Shown here: positions 28,396 to 37,765 of the stretch, one piece after another
Layout: each line of letters begins with the position of its first letter
Numbering within the stretch: position 1 is the stretch's first letter
Assembly (NCBI GenBank): GCA_943788045.1
Contig: CALSOT010000005.1
Location: 200,789 to 264,788, forward strand
Reading direction: 5' to 3'
Source of the DNA: an uncultured Polaribacter sp.
Lineage (GTDB): Bacteria > Bacteroidota > Bacteroidia > Flavobacteriales > Flavobacteriaceae
DNA length: 64,000 nucleotides
Translations under genes and position numbers: made by a program
The notes under the pieces: generated by a model
What the model was told of the DNA's origin: nothing
Databases searched by the model: none
Seen by the model: the letters and a program-made list of their open reading frames with translations, nothing else

Positions 28396-30039
28396 CTAGT
28401 CATTCCAGTGTTCATCTATCGATTTTTGTATTGCTGCGTACTCTGTATCATTTTCTTTAACTTTTGTTCTTAATGCAGCCAGCCTTACTTTTAAATCTTT
28501 GATTATGTCAGTATAAGCTTCGTTTCCATATTTATTATCCATTTCTTTTGGATCTTTTTTAAGATCATAAAACTCCCAAGCTACTGGTGTTTCTACAAAA
28601 GATAATGATGATGGATGATTCGCCCATTTTTGGGCTTTATTATTACGTTTCTTATAATCTCGGCCATAAAAGAAGATTAGCTTATAATCTTTAGTTCTTA
28701 TTCCAAAATGCGCTGGATTGCTATGTTTATGTGCCATGTGCATCCAATAACGGTAATAAGTTTCTTTTTGCCAATCTTTTGGTTCCTTGCCTGTTTCTAA
28801 AACTTCCTTAAAACTAGACCCTTGCATATATTCTGGTGTTTTTCCACCCGCAAGATCTATAATAGTTGGTGCGAAGTCTGTATTGTTTATGATAGCGTTG
28901 GTGCGTGTACCTGCTTTAATTGTTTTAGGATATCTTACTAAAAAAGGCATTCTCATAGATTCTTCATACATCCAACGTTTGTCGATATAATCATGTTCTC
29001 CGAGCATAAAACCCTGATCTCCTGTGTAGATAATAATGGTATTATCCATTAAGTCTTCTTTTTCAAGATAATCGAATAAACGTTTTACATTATCATCTAC
29101 CCCTTTTACGCATCTTAAATAACGCTTTAAATATTCTTGATATGCTAATTTTTTATATTCAGGATCTGGAATCTTTGGGTCAATATTCATATGCATTCCC
29201 ATGTTACGGATGATATTTCTATGTCCGACAGATGAGCCAATAGTGTCCATCATGCTATCATTATAACCTCTGGTTGCAATAGAGCCATTTCCAGTATTAT
29301 CCCATAAACTTGCAGGTTCAGGTATTTCAGTATCTGCTAAATAATCGTTGTAACGTTTTGCATGCTCAAAAAAGTCATGTGGCGCTTTAAAGTGGTGCAT
29401 TAAGAAAAAAGGTTTCGATTTATCACGCTTTTCATCTAACCATTCTAATGATTTATCTGTAATAACATCAGATGAATGACCTTTATAAGTTGTTGCGTTT
29501 ACTTCTCGAGTTAAGCCTTTTTCAAAACGCATACTTTTCTTTTCACCTGTTTCTTCATTACTATAAAGAGTAGGGTTGTGGTAATCTCCTTGTCCTGGTA
29601 ATACATTGTAATAATCGAAAGCGTCCGGTGCATCTTTTAAATGCCATTTACCTACAATTGCCGTGTTATAACCCAGGTTTTTCATTTCATGCGCTAAATA
29701 TTGACGATCTACGGGTAAAATACCTCCTAAATCTTTAACACCATTTACCTGTCCGTATTGTCCTGTCATTATGCTTGCGCGAGAAGGGGTACAAATAGAA
29801 TTGGTACAAAAAGCGTTGTCAAAAATGATTCCTTCTTTACCAATTCTATCAATTGTTGGAGTAGGGTTTAAAGAAGCTAGTCTGCTGCCATATACCCCAA
29901 AACCTTGGGTCGTATGATCATCAGCCATTATATAAATAATGTTAGGTTTTTTTGTTTCTTTTAAATTACTTTTAATTTTTTGTGCACATGAGGTGAAACC
30001 TAATATAGCTAAACTAAAAACGATAATATAATTTTTCAT
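28396..30039 (-). CDS. Family S1 sulfatase, lipoprotein, last gene of the fucose operon
   Basis: 547 residues, SPII signal (LGFTSCAQK, Cys18). Metal-binding DD at 40-41, formylglycine motif CTPSR with Cys83, VGKWHLKDAPDAFDYY, YTGDQGFMLGEHDY and DKRWMYEESMRMPF. It lies 38 bp after the mutarotase gene, in the same direction and before the operon terminator, so this membrane-anchored sulfatase is probably expressed with cytosolic fucose catabolism. That would tie removal of sulfate to a signal from the free sugar. Paralogue of 26650. Confidence 0.92.
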   Translation of the reverse strand: MKNYIIVFSLAILGFTSCAQKIKSNLKETKKPNIIYIMADDHTTQGFGVYGSRLASLNPTPTIDRIGKEGIIFDNAFCTNSICTPSRASIMTGQYGQVNGVKDLGGILPVDRQYLAHEMKNLGYNTAIVGKWHLKDAPDAFDYYNVLPGQGDYHNPTLYSNEETGEKKSMRFEKGLTREVNATTYKGHSSDVITDKSLEWLDEKRDKSKPFFLMHHFKAPHDFFEHAKRYNDYLADTEIPEPASLWDNTGNGSIATRGYNDSMMDTIGSSVGHRNIIRNMGMHMNIDPKIPDPEYKKLAYQEYLKRYLRCVKGVDDNVKRLFDYLEKEDLMDNTIIIYTGDQGFMLGEHDYIDKRWMYEESMRMPFLVRYPKTIKAGTRTNAIINNTDFAPTIIDLAGGKTPEYMQGSSFKEVLETGKEPKDWQKETYYRYWMHMAHKHSNPAHFGIRTKDYKLIFFYGRDYKKRNNKAQKWANHPSSLSFVETPVAWEFYDLKKDPKEMDNKYGNEAYTDIIKDLKVRLAALRTKVKENDTEYAAIQKSIDEHWND

Positions 30040-30077
30040 TTCTTATAATGTTTGTTAACTCTTCTTTAAGGAGTAAT

Positions 30078-30419
30078 TTATAGTTTAAAAACCTGTTCTA
30101 AAGCAATCCATTTTTCTCCATCTTTTGCCCAAGGTAATTCTTGTTGATAGTCCCACATTAGGTTTTCCCATTCTTGAACTTTTGGATTATTGGCATCCAT
30201 TTCTGCTTTTTTAATAGGATCGAATGTCTCATCTACTTCCATAATCATAAACATTCGATTTCCCGTGAGGTAAATCTCCATATCTACGATTCCAGCATCT
30301 TTGATGCTCTTTGTAATTTCTGGCCATGCATTTCCTTTAGCATGGTATTCTTTGTATTCTGCAATTAATTTAGAATCGTCTTTTAAATCGCAAGAATAAC
30401 AGTATCTTTTTGTACTCAT
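30078..30419 (-). CDS. L-fucose/L-rhamnose mutarotase (DUF718/RhaM family)
   Basis: 113 residues, cytosolic. RhaM-like blocks: LKDDSKLIAEYKEYH near the start, NAWPEITKSIKDAGIVDMEIYL (conserved W-P-E), NRMFMIMEVDE, and WENLMWDYQQ.LPWA near the end. It interconverts anomers of the free sugar before oxidation. The same family serves L-fucose in Campylobacter and Xanthomonas fucose clusters, and the fucP and fucose-dehydrogenase-like neighbours favour L-fucose here. 5 bp gap from fucP. Confidence 0.85.
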   Translation of the reverse strand: MSTKRYCYSCDLKDDSKLIAEYKEYHAKGNAWPEITKSIKDAGIVDMEIYLTGNRMFMIMEVDETFDPIKKAEMDANNPKVQEWENLMWDYQQELPWAKDGEKWIALEQVFKL

Positions 30420-30424
30420 TTTTT

Positions 30425-31744
30425 TTACTTTGCAAAATTATTTTTAAATACTCTCACACCGTAGTAAGCAATTACAACAAAACATAGTGTTGGTAAAAAG
30501 AACGAAAAATTAACTTCAGGAACTCCTAAAATAGATATATCAGCATATCCTTTTCCTCCCATGTCTAAAATTAAACCTTGCAATGTTGGCATTAACGCAC
30601 CACCTACTATTGCCATTACTAAGAATGCTGCACCAAATTTAGCATCTTCTCCTTGACCTTCAAGAGCAATACCATATATTGTTGGAAACATTATAGACAT
30701 AAAAAATGAAGTTGTAACTAAGGCATAAAGCCCAATCATTCCTGGAATAAAAATTGTAATTAGTGTGCATATTATAGCACCGATAGAGAAATAAAATAAT
30801 AGTTTTCCACTATCTATATACTTAAGCAAAGCAGTACCAACCCAACGACCTACTAGAAAAATAATTAAAGCACTAATACCATAGGTAACTGCAGATTGAT
30901 TATCAATACCTATTGACTCTGCATATTGGTATAAATACGTCCAACACATAATTTGCGCGCCAACATAGAATGCTTGAGCAATTACACCCCAAACAAATTT
31001 ACCTGAACTAAAAAGTCTTTTTATAGAATCTCCAACATTTACTTTTGCTTCTTGATCTTTATTTTGAGGCATTTTCATAACTGCAATTACAACAAGGAAA
31101 CCAATTACAGCAAGTCCTAAAATAACATACGGATTACGAATAACTTGTAAATCTGAAGTTCTTACTGCAGCTTTTGCAGTTTCACTCAATGATTCATAAA
31201 TAGAGGTACCATCTGCATTTAAGTTATCTGATTGTAAAGAACCTAAAATAAATTTTTGAGCAATAATTAAACCACCTAAAGCACCAATTGGGTTAAATGC
31301 CTGTGCTAAGTTCAAACGCTGTGTTGCTGTTTTTTCATCTCCCATTGATAAAATATATGGGTTTGCCGTTGTTTCTAAAAACGCTAATCCAAATGTTAAA
31401 ATGTATAAAGCTGCTAGGAAAAAACCAAAAGCTTCAAAAGCTGCTGCTGGATAAAACAATAAAGCACCTACAGCGTATAATGTTAAACCTAATAATATTC
31501 CTTTTTTGTAAGAATATTTGTTTACAAAAATAGCTGCCGGTAACGCCATAGTAAAGTAACCTCCATAAAAAGCCATTTGCACTAATGATGCCTGAAAATT
31601 GTCTAGTTCCAATACTTTTTTAAAGGCCGAAACCATTGGGTTTGTTATATCATTGGCAAATCCCCAAAGCGCAAATAGCGATGTGATTAAAATAAAAGGT
31701 ACTACAACCGATTTGGATACTATTGGTATTTTACTGTTTTTCAT
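30425..31744 (-). CDS. fucP: L-fucose:H+ symporter (FucP, MFS)
   Basis: 439 residues from ATG 31744 (MKNSKIPIVSK); the frame is open to 31804, but the added residues have no start logic. Twelve membrane segments are recognisable. FALWGFANDITNPMVSAFK near residue 25 and AFLETTANPYI near 115 are FucP signature regions (the Asp near ND is the proton site in E. coli FucP). It imports L-fucose across the inner membrane. A 102-bp gap upstream, larger than others in this operon, contains only a weak hairpin. Confidence 0.92.
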   Translation of the reverse strand: MKNSKIPIVSKSVVVPFILITSLFALWGFANDITNPMVSAFKKVLELDNFQASLVQMAFYGGYFTMALPAAIFVNKYSYKKGILLGLTLYAVGALLFYPAAAFEAFGFFLAALYILTFGLAFLETTANPYILSMGDEKTATQRLNLAQAFNPIGALGGLIIAQKFILGSLQSDNLNADGTSIYESLSETAKAAVRTSDLQVIRNPYVILGLAVIGFLVVIAVMKMPQNKDQEAKVNVGDSIKRLFSSGKFVWGVIAQAFYVGAQIMCWTYLYQYAESIGIDNQSAVTYGISALIIFLVGRWVGTALLKYIDSGKLLFYFSIGAIICTLITIFIPGMIGLYALVTTSFFMSIMFPTIYGIALEGQGEDAKFGAAFLVMAIVGGALMPTLQGLILDMGGKGYADISILGVPEVNFSFFLPTLCFVVIAYYGVRVFKNNFAK

Positions 31745-31846
31745 AAAAAAAAATTTAGTTTTGTTAGTATAGTTATGACCGCAATATAAAAAAAGACAAG
31801 ACAATCTTTGTATTCTTCTAGCCTTTTATAAAATGATATAATTTTT

Positions 31847-32638
31847 TTATTCTGTTAATAAAGATCTATCTAAGTTCACGTAACCACCATCAACAGTTAT
31901 AAATTGACCTGTGGTATGAGATGATTTATCGGAAATAGTAAACAAACATTGATCTGCAATCTCTGCGGGGGTTGTCATTCTATTTTCTAATGGAATCTTC
32001 TTAACAATTGATTTTAATTTTTCTTCCCCGTTTTCTAATGTCTTAATCCAAGCATCATATGCAGGTGTCCAACTTTCAGCAATAATAATTGCGTTAGAAC
32101 GAATATTGTATTTGATTAAATCTACTGCCCATTCTCTAGTTAAACCTAAAACACCTCCTTTAGAAGCTGCATAGCCAGAAGTACCTCCTTGACCTGTTAA
32201 ACCTACTTTAGAACCTATATTTAAAATATTTCCTTTCGATTCTTTCAATAGAGGTAAAGCATGCTTAACTACTAAAAAGTAACTCACCATATTTAGCTTT
32301 AAAGACCACATGAAATCGTCGTAGGAGGCATCTAAACCAACACCATCATTAACACCTACGTTGTTTATTACAACATCAATTCTGCCATATTTTTTTGAAA
32401 TTGTTTGAACAGCACTTTCTACTTGTTCTGGCTTTGTTACATCTGTTTTGCAAAATAAAGCATCAATACCTTTTTTTTGTAGTTCTTCAACATACGCAAA
32501 GCCTCTATCGTTTCTATCGATTACTGCAGGTATTGCACCTTCTTCAGCTAATTGTTGTAGTATGGTTTCACCGATACTTCCTTTTAACCCAGCAGCACCA
32601 GTTATAACTACTACCTTTCCTTTTAAACCTAAGTCCAT
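31847..32638 (-). CDS. SDR oxidoreductase, probable L-fucose dehydrogenase
   Basis: 263 residues. The dinucleotide-binding motif TGAAGLKGSIG (13-23) is lengthened compared with the classical TGxxxGxG. NNVG appears at the usual NNAG position and the catalytic Ser...Tyr-x-x-x-Lys at NIGSKVGLTG...YAASKGG. The C-terminus ends with ITVDGGYV. Next to a lactonase, FucP and mutarotase it most likely oxidises L-fucose (and possibly L-galactose) to the lactone, like FucX in Campylobacter. A role as a later 2-keto-3-deoxy-sugar-acid dehydrogenase cannot be excluded. Lies 9 bp after the lactonase gene. Confidence 0.8.
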   Translation of the reverse strand: MDLGLKGKVVVITGAAGLKGSIGETILQQLAEEGAIPAVIDRNDRGFAYVEELQKKGIDALFCKTDVTKPEQVESAVQTISKKYGRIDVVINNVGVNDGVGLDASYDDFMWSLKLNMVSYFLVVKHALPLLKESKGNILNIGSKVGLTGQGGTSGYAASKGGVLGLTREWAVDLIKYNIRSNAIIIAESWTPAYDAWIKTLENGEEKLKSIVKKIPLENRMTTPAEIADQCLFTISDKSSHTTGQFITVDGGYVNLDRSLLTE

Positions 32639-32647
32639 AGTGTGTTT

Positions 32648-33475
32648 TTATAAGTTATAAAATTCTATCGCATTATTTCCCATAATTGAATTTTGTTCAA
32701 TTTGCGAAAGTTGTGAAATAAAATTTGTTGTTAATTTTTTAATTTTACTGTAATTTCCTGCGACTAAACATACCGGCCAGTCTGATCCAAATAATATTCT
32801 TTTACTCCCAAAAGCTTCTAAAGCGGTATTCATATATGGATGAATTTGTTCTGGAGTCCAGGAGTTGTATTCCGCTTCGGTTACCATTCCAGACATTTTA
32901 CAAGAAACATTTTCATATTTACCTATTGCTGTCATCATAGTTGCCCATCCGTCAAAATAGCCGTCTTTTATATAAGGTTTGGCAATATGATCGATGACAA
33001 ACTTTTGATTTGGGAATTTTTTTACAAATTCTAATACAGACCCTAATTGATGTGGGAAAACTAAAATATCGTATGTGAAGTTGTATTTTTCCAGAAAAGA
33101 AATTCCTCTCGAGAAATTTGGACGTAATAAAAAATTATGATCCGGTTCTCCCTGAACAACATGTCTAAAACCTTTTACAATTTTAGATGTACTATACTTT
33201 TCTAAAACGTCTTCAATGTTTTCTGCTCTTAAGTCTGCCCAACCAACAATTCCTTTTATAAAATTGTTGTTAGAAGCTAAATCAATTAAAAAATCGGTCT
33301 CTTCTAGGGTTTGATCTGCCTGCACTGCAACACAGCCATCAATGCTGTTCTCTTGATATACTTTTGCTAAATCTGAAGGTGAAAAATCACGACGAATTAC
33401 GGACATATCATCGTCAATCCAATCGTGTTTTACCGGTTCGTATTTCCAAAAATGTTGATGTGAATCTATAACCAT
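32648..33475 (-). CDS. Amidohydrolase-family L-fucono-lactonase
   Basis: 275 residues. HxH metal motif DSHQHFWKY (His6, His8), central FVIDHIAKP and C-terminal FGSDWPVC (catalytic Asp) identify the COG3618 amidohydrolase group that includes L-fuconolactone and related sugar lactone hydrolases. It opens L-fucono-1,5-lactone to L-fuconate in the cytosol (L-galactonolactone is a reasonable second substrate). Between the uxaB remnant (12 bp) and the SDR dehydrogenase (9 bp). Confidence 0.88.
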   Translation of the reverse strand: MVIDSHQHFWKYEPVKHDWIDDDMSVIRRDFSPSDLAKVYQENSIDGCVAVQADQTLEETDFLIDLASNNNFIKGIVGWADLRAENIEDVLEKYSTSKIVKGFRHVVQGEPDHNFLLRPNFSRGISFLEKYNFTYDILVFPHQLGSVLEFVKKFPNQKFVIDHIAKPYIKDGYFDGWATMMTAIGKYENVSCKMSGMVTEAEYNSWTPEQIHPYMNTALEAFGSKRILFGSDWPVCLVAGNYSKIKKLTTNFISQLSQIEQNSIMGNNAIEFYNL

Positions 33476-33487
33476 ATCTAGCTAATA

Positions 33488-34925
33488 CTATTTTACAAAA
33501 GCTTGCAATGTTGCTTTCATTCCGTTCGTAATAATACTTTCTAAACTATTTGTTACAGTTTCTTCTAAACCTTCAAATTGTGTTAAATCTGTACCCCAAA
33601 AAGCCGTGTTTTTTAATGTTGCTTTTACAACAGATGCAGCATCACCTTTTACCCATTGTTCAGCAAAGAAATCTAAGACAGATTGATCGTCCTTTACAAC
33701 ATATTTTTCATCACCTCTTTCTCCTTTATAAAAGGCAATTAATGCAGCTAATGAAAATAATAAATGCTTCGGATTTTCGTTTTTTCTCTTGATATATTCT
33801 AAAACTGAAGGCAATACTCTCGTTTTATATTTAGATGTAGAGTTTAAAGAAATACTCATTAAAGCATGCTCTAAATAAGGGTTTCTAAAGCGATCTAAAA
33901 CATCGTTTGAAAATTGCTCTAATTCTTCTTTCGATAAATCTAAAGTCGGACAGATTTCATTAAAAATAGCATCCTTTAAGAATTTACCCACAACCTCATC
34001 TTCTAAAGATTCTCGTACTTTATCAATTCCGTATAAATAACCTACCGGGACTAAACTTGTGTGAGCACCGTTTAATATTCTTACTTTACGAGTTCTATAA
34101 GGTTCTTGATTGTCTGTAAAAACAATATTTAATCCACATATTTCTGCAGGAATTTCTTCTTTTACAGATGCCGGTCCTTCAATTACCCATAGATGGAATT
34201 GTTCACCTTCTACCACTAAGTTGTCTTTATACCCTAATTCTGCATGTAATTGCATCCATTTTATCTCTTGGATAACCAGGTACAATCCTATCTACTAGTG
34301 TATTACAGAAAATGTTGTCGTCATTAATCCATTCTACAAACTCATCTCCAAGTTTCCAGTCATCTGCATATTGTAAAATGATTCTTTTTAGGTTTTCTCC
34401 GTTATGATCAATTAACTCACACGGAATTAAGATCAATCCTTTATCAGAAGCACCTCCAAAAGTTTGAAATCTTTTGTATAATAATGCTGTTAATTTTCCT
34501 GGAAAACTACTTTGTGGAGCATCTTCTAATCGATCATCTGCATTATATGAAATACCCGCTTCTGTGGTATTTGAAATCATGAATCTTAAATCAGGATTTT
34601 CTGCCACTGCTAAATAATCGGTATGATTCTCATAAGGATTGATTCCTCTTTGGATACAATCAATAATTTCATGCTCGCTAATTGCTTTTCCGTTTTTAAT
34701 TCCGTTTAAATACAATGTGTACAATCCATCTTGATCGTTTAACATTTTAATTAAACCTTGGTTTATTGGTTGAACAGCAACAACACCACCATCAAAATTA
34801 GCTTGTTTGTTCATTTCATGAATCATCCAATTAGCAAAGGCTCTTAAAAAATTACCTTCTCCAAATTGTATAATTCGTTCTGTATATGTGTTTGCTTTTA
34901 CCGCGCTTCTATTTAAATTTTTCAT
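33488..34925 (-). pseudogene. uxaB: Tagaturonate reductase (UxaB), single-base frameshift
   Basis: Two overlapping frames together make one UxaB of ~478 residues (E. coli UxaB is ~483). The N part from ATG 34925 has ERIIQFGEGNFLRAFANWM and DRIVPGYPRDKMDA. The C part has ELGYKDNLVVEGEQFHLWVI, RKVRILNGAHTSLVPV and FRNPYLEHALMSISLN. The frame is lost at 34250-34243, where the minus strand reads ATTACATG; removing one A (34247) restores ...KMDAIHAELGYKDN, the expected sequence. There is no homopolymer or slippery heptamer, which argues against programmed slippage. As it stands the product is a 232-residue fragment without substrate domain. A base-call error remains possible. Confidence 0.88.
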
Positions 34926-34934
34926 CTTTATATT

Positions 34935-36587
34935 TTATAATGAAACTCCTCTTTTCCAAGGAATGAAATCGTTATTTCCATGTAAAACTGCTTTCGATGG
35001 CGTTTCACCACTTGCAACTCTAATAATATGATCTAGAATTTTTTCACCCATAGATTCAATTGTATCTTCTCCAGTAATTACTGTACCGGCATTGATATCA
35101 ATTATATCATTCATTCGTTCAAATAAATTGGTATTACTAGACATTTTTAAAACAGGTGCAACAGGATTTCCTGTTGGTGTTCCTAAACCTGTAGTAAAAA
35201 CGACAACATTACAACCAGAGCCAACCAGACCTGTAGTAGATTCTACGTCGTTTCCTGGTGTACATAATAAATTTAATCCCGGTTTTGTAACTTGTTCTGT
35301 ATAATCTAATACTTTTACAACGGGCGATGTTCCTCCTTTTTTTGCTGCACCGGCAGATTTCATAGCATCTGTAATTAAACCGTCTTTGATGTTTCCTGGT
35401 GATGGGTTGTTTTCAAATCCAGAACCTACAGCAACTGCAGATGCAGAATAAGCTCTCATTAAATCGTAGAATTTTTTAGAATCTTCCGCCGTTTCACATC
35501 GGTTAATAAGTTCTTGTTCTACGCCATTTAATTCTGGAAATTCAGATAAAACAGGACTTCCTCCTAAAGCAACTAATAAATCAGAAGCATATCCTAATCC
35601 AGGATTTGCCGAAATTCCTGAGAAGCCATCAGACCCTCCACATTCTAAGCCTAAAACTAGTTTACTTAATGGAGCTGGTTTACGTTCAATTTTATTAGCA
35701 TCAACCAAACCTAAAAAAGTATGCTTTACAGCCTCCTCGATAAGATGTCTTTCGCTTGTACTTTGCTGTTGTTCTAGATAATGAACTGGTTTTTTGTTGT
35801 TTGGTGCAATAGCATCTATCGCGTCTTGCAACATGCTAATTTGTGCATTTTGGCAACCTAAACTAAAAATAGTAGCACCTGCAACATTCGGATTGGCAAT
35901 ATAACCTGCCAATAATTTAACTAAAACTTCAGAATCTTGACGAATTCCGCCGCATCCTCCATCATGTTTTAAAAATTTAATTCCATCAACATTAGAGAAT
36001 AATCTGTTTTTAGATAACTCTTCTTTTGTTGTGATAATAGGTGTGTTAAAAATTGCTTCATTTGTAGCACCAGATTTATATTGCTCAATTAAAGCATCTG
36101 TATCTACAGCAAAGTCTTTTTTAGTTTCGTATCCTAATTTTTCGGTAAGTGCACCTTCTAAAACATCAACATTTCTATTTTCACAGAAAGTTAACGGAAT
36201 CACTAACCAATAATTTGCAGTTCCTACTTTTCCATCTTCTCTATGGTATCCTTCAAATGTTCTTCCAACAAAATTGGATGCATCTGGGGCTGTCCATGTA
36301 AATTTTTCTTTAGAATCTTGAAACTCTGCAGAAGCGTGTTTTACATTCTCTATGGTAATTGCACAACCTTCTAATATGGGTTGCATCGCTTTCCCTATTA
36401 AAACACCATACATGTATATTTCATCGCCAATATTAAAGTCGTTTAATGAATATTTATGCTTTTGTTTGATGTTTTCTTTTAAAACAACTTGTTTTCCTGC
36501 AACTTGTGTTACTAAACCTTTTTCTAAAGGCGTAATGGCAACAATAATGTTGTCTTTTGGATCTATTTGAACGTAATTTTTAGACAT
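34935..36587 (-). CDS. uxaA: UxaA-family altronate/L-fuconate dehydratase
   Basis: 550 residues with both halves of the family: N-terminal SAF domain (about 1-95, ending ITIENVKHAS) and the dehydratase body with GYHREDGKVGTANYWLVIP, KFLKHDGGCGGIR, SLGCQNAQ, LGLECGGSDGFSGISANP and LLCTPGNDVESTTGLVGSGC. The conserved cysteines and HDGGCGG suit an iron-dependent dehydratase. In E. coli it converts D-altronate to 2-keto-3-deoxygluconate. A homologue in the Campylobacter fucose locus is assigned to L-fuconate dehydration. Either substrate fits here. 10 bp after the LgoD-like gene and 9 bp before uxaB. Confidence 0.92.
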   Translation of the reverse strand: MSKNYVQIDPKDNIIVAITPLEKGLVTQVAGKQVVLKENIKQKHKYSLNDFNIGDEIYMYGVLIGKAMQPILEGCAITIENVKHASAEFQDSKEKFTWTAPDASNFVGRTFEGYHREDGKVGTANYWLVIPLTFCENRNVDVLEGALTEKLGYETKKDFAVDTDALIEQYKSGATNEAIFNTPIITTKEELSKNRLFSNVDGIKFLKHDGGCGGIRQDSEVLVKLLAGYIANPNVAGATIFSLGCQNAQISMLQDAIDAIAPNNKKPVHYLEQQQSTSERHLIEEAVKHTFLGLVDANKIERKPAPLSKLVLGLECGGSDGFSGISANPGLGYASDLLVALGGSPVLSEFPELNGVEQELINRCETAEDSKKFYDLMRAYSASAVAVGSGFENNPSPGNIKDGLITDAMKSAGAAKKGGTSPVVKVLDYTEQVTKPGLNLLCTPGNDVESTTGLVGSGCNVVVFTTGLGTPTGNPVAPVLKMSSNTNLFERMNDIIDINAGTVITGEDTIESMGEKILDHIIRVASGETPSKAVLHGNNDFIPWKRGVSL

Positions 36588-36597
36588 TTTTCTTTTC

Positions 36598-37608
36598 TTA
36601 ATTGAAACTTACCGTTGCTTTAATAACACCTGTTTTTGGGTCTAACCAACTATCAAAATTTTCTATCATTTCAGTAAAGTTTACAGAATGTGTAATAAAA
36701 GATTCTGTAGGAAATTGATTTAAAACACTAATAACATGCTCAAAATCTTCTGTAGTTGCATTTCTACTGCACATTAATGTCATTTCTTTTGCGTGTATTT
36801 TTGGATGTGCGTATGTTAATTCTCCTTTTGATAGACCTACTAAAACAAAACGTCCTCCATGTGACATATAATCAGGACAAGCTTCTAAAGCATATTTATT
36901 TCCTGATGCATCAAAAACAGCAGTACATAAATCTCCATTAGTGATTTTTGAAATTTCTTCTACAGCATCTGCTCCTGCCTTTACGATATAATCCACACCA
37001 ATCTTTTCTTTGGCATAAGCTAAACGTTCTTCATTCATGTCAATTGCAATTACTTTTGCGCCTGCAATTTGTGCTAATTTCATAATACCAATTCCTATAG
37101 GTCCAGCTCCAACTACAGCTACAACTTCTCCTTTTTGGATTCCTGCTCTTCTCACTGCATGCGCACCAATGGCTAAGGGTTCTACAATTGCCATTTCATT
37201 ATCTGAAAGGTTGTTTGCTTTTAGTAAAATATTTGCAGGAACTGTAATTTGTTCTTGCATTCCACCATCTCCATGCACACCTAATACTGTTATATTTGGA
37301 CAACAGTTTGGTTTTCCATTTCTAGAAGCAACACTATTTGGGTCACTTATGTATGGCATTACAACTACTTTATCTCCGGCTTTGATTCCTCTATCATTCT
37401 CTCCAATTTCTAAAACTTCAGATGCTAATTCATGGCCTAGTATTCTTGGATACGTAAAAAATGCTTGGTTTCCTGCATACGCATGTAAATCGGTACCGCA
37501 AATTCCAACTTTGTTAATTTGAAGTAACGCTTCTCCTTCCTTTCTTATTGGAGCTTCTTTTTCTTTTAGAATAAATTCTCCTGGCTTTTCACAAACTATA
37601 TACTTCAT
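36598..37608 (-). CDS. LgoD-like zinc-type dehydrogenase (L-galactonate/L-fuconate 5-dehydrogenase candidate)
   Basis: 336 residues from ATG 37608 (MKYIVCEKPGEF); an upstream ATG at 37635 adds nine residues without support. Catalytic zinc ligands Cys37, His59 and Glu60 (VGICGTD ... ILGHE), VEPLAIGAH, and VVGAGPIGIG for NAD. GNQAFFTYPRILGHE and SRNATTEDF match what I recall of E. coli LgoD (L-galactonate oxidation to tagaturonate). The structural zinc loop is degenerate: only the last Cys pair (PNCC) remains where the family has four Cys. First gene of the operon down to 28396, with a LacI-type operator about 40 bp before the start. Confidence 0.85.
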   Translation of the reverse strand: MKYIVCEKPGEFILKEKEAPIRKEGEALLQINKVGICGTDLHAYAGNQAFFTYPRILGHELASEVLEIGENDRGIKAGDKVVVMPYISDPNSVASRNGKPNCCPNITVLGVHGDGGMQEQITVPANILLKANNLSDNEMAIVEPLAIGAHAVRRAGIQKGEVVAVVGAGPIGIGIMKLAQIAGAKVIAIDMNEERLAYAKEKIGVDYIVKAGADAVEEISKITNGDLCTAVFDASGNKYALEACPDYMSHGGRFVLVGLSKGELTYAHPKIHAKEMTLMCSRNATTEDFEHVISVLNQFPTESFITHSVNFTEMIENFDSWLDPKTGVIKATVSFN

Positions 37609-37647
37609 CGTTGTTTTTTTTAATATTTTAATCATTAATTTTTAAAA

Positions 37648-37661
37648 TGCAAACGTTTGCG
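37648..37661. promoter_or_regulatory. LacI-family operator O1
   Basis: The perfect palindrome GCAAACGTTTGC (37649-37660) is flanked by T and G. It lies 40 bp before the ATG of the LgoD-like gene, within the divergent region of the LacI-family gene. The core CAAACGTTTG is identical to O2. Such CG-centred palindromes are typical LacI/GalR operators. Confidence 0.8.
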
Positions 37662-37765
37662 CTAGTTGTGAAAAAAATAGTTTTTTACATTAATCTGTTT
37701 AATGTTATCAGAAAGTCCTAAATTCTATCTTTACTAAAAAACATTAATAATTATAAAAAACAAAC

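Noticed and set aside
31745..31846. Possible terminator/attenuator between SDR and fucP (AAAGA...TCTTT)
   Set aside because: Stem of only 5 bp; too weak to call, though the 102-bp gap is larger than the others in the operon.
34227..34285. Programmed ribosomal frameshift in uxaB
   Set aside because: No slippery heptamer, no internal Shine-Dalgarno at a useful distance, and UxaB is not a family known for recoding; mutation or sequencing error is simpler.
37037..37522. 161-codon plus-strand ORF antisense to the LgoD-like gene
   Set aside because: Composition mirrors the real gene on the other strand; no ribosome binding site or domain.
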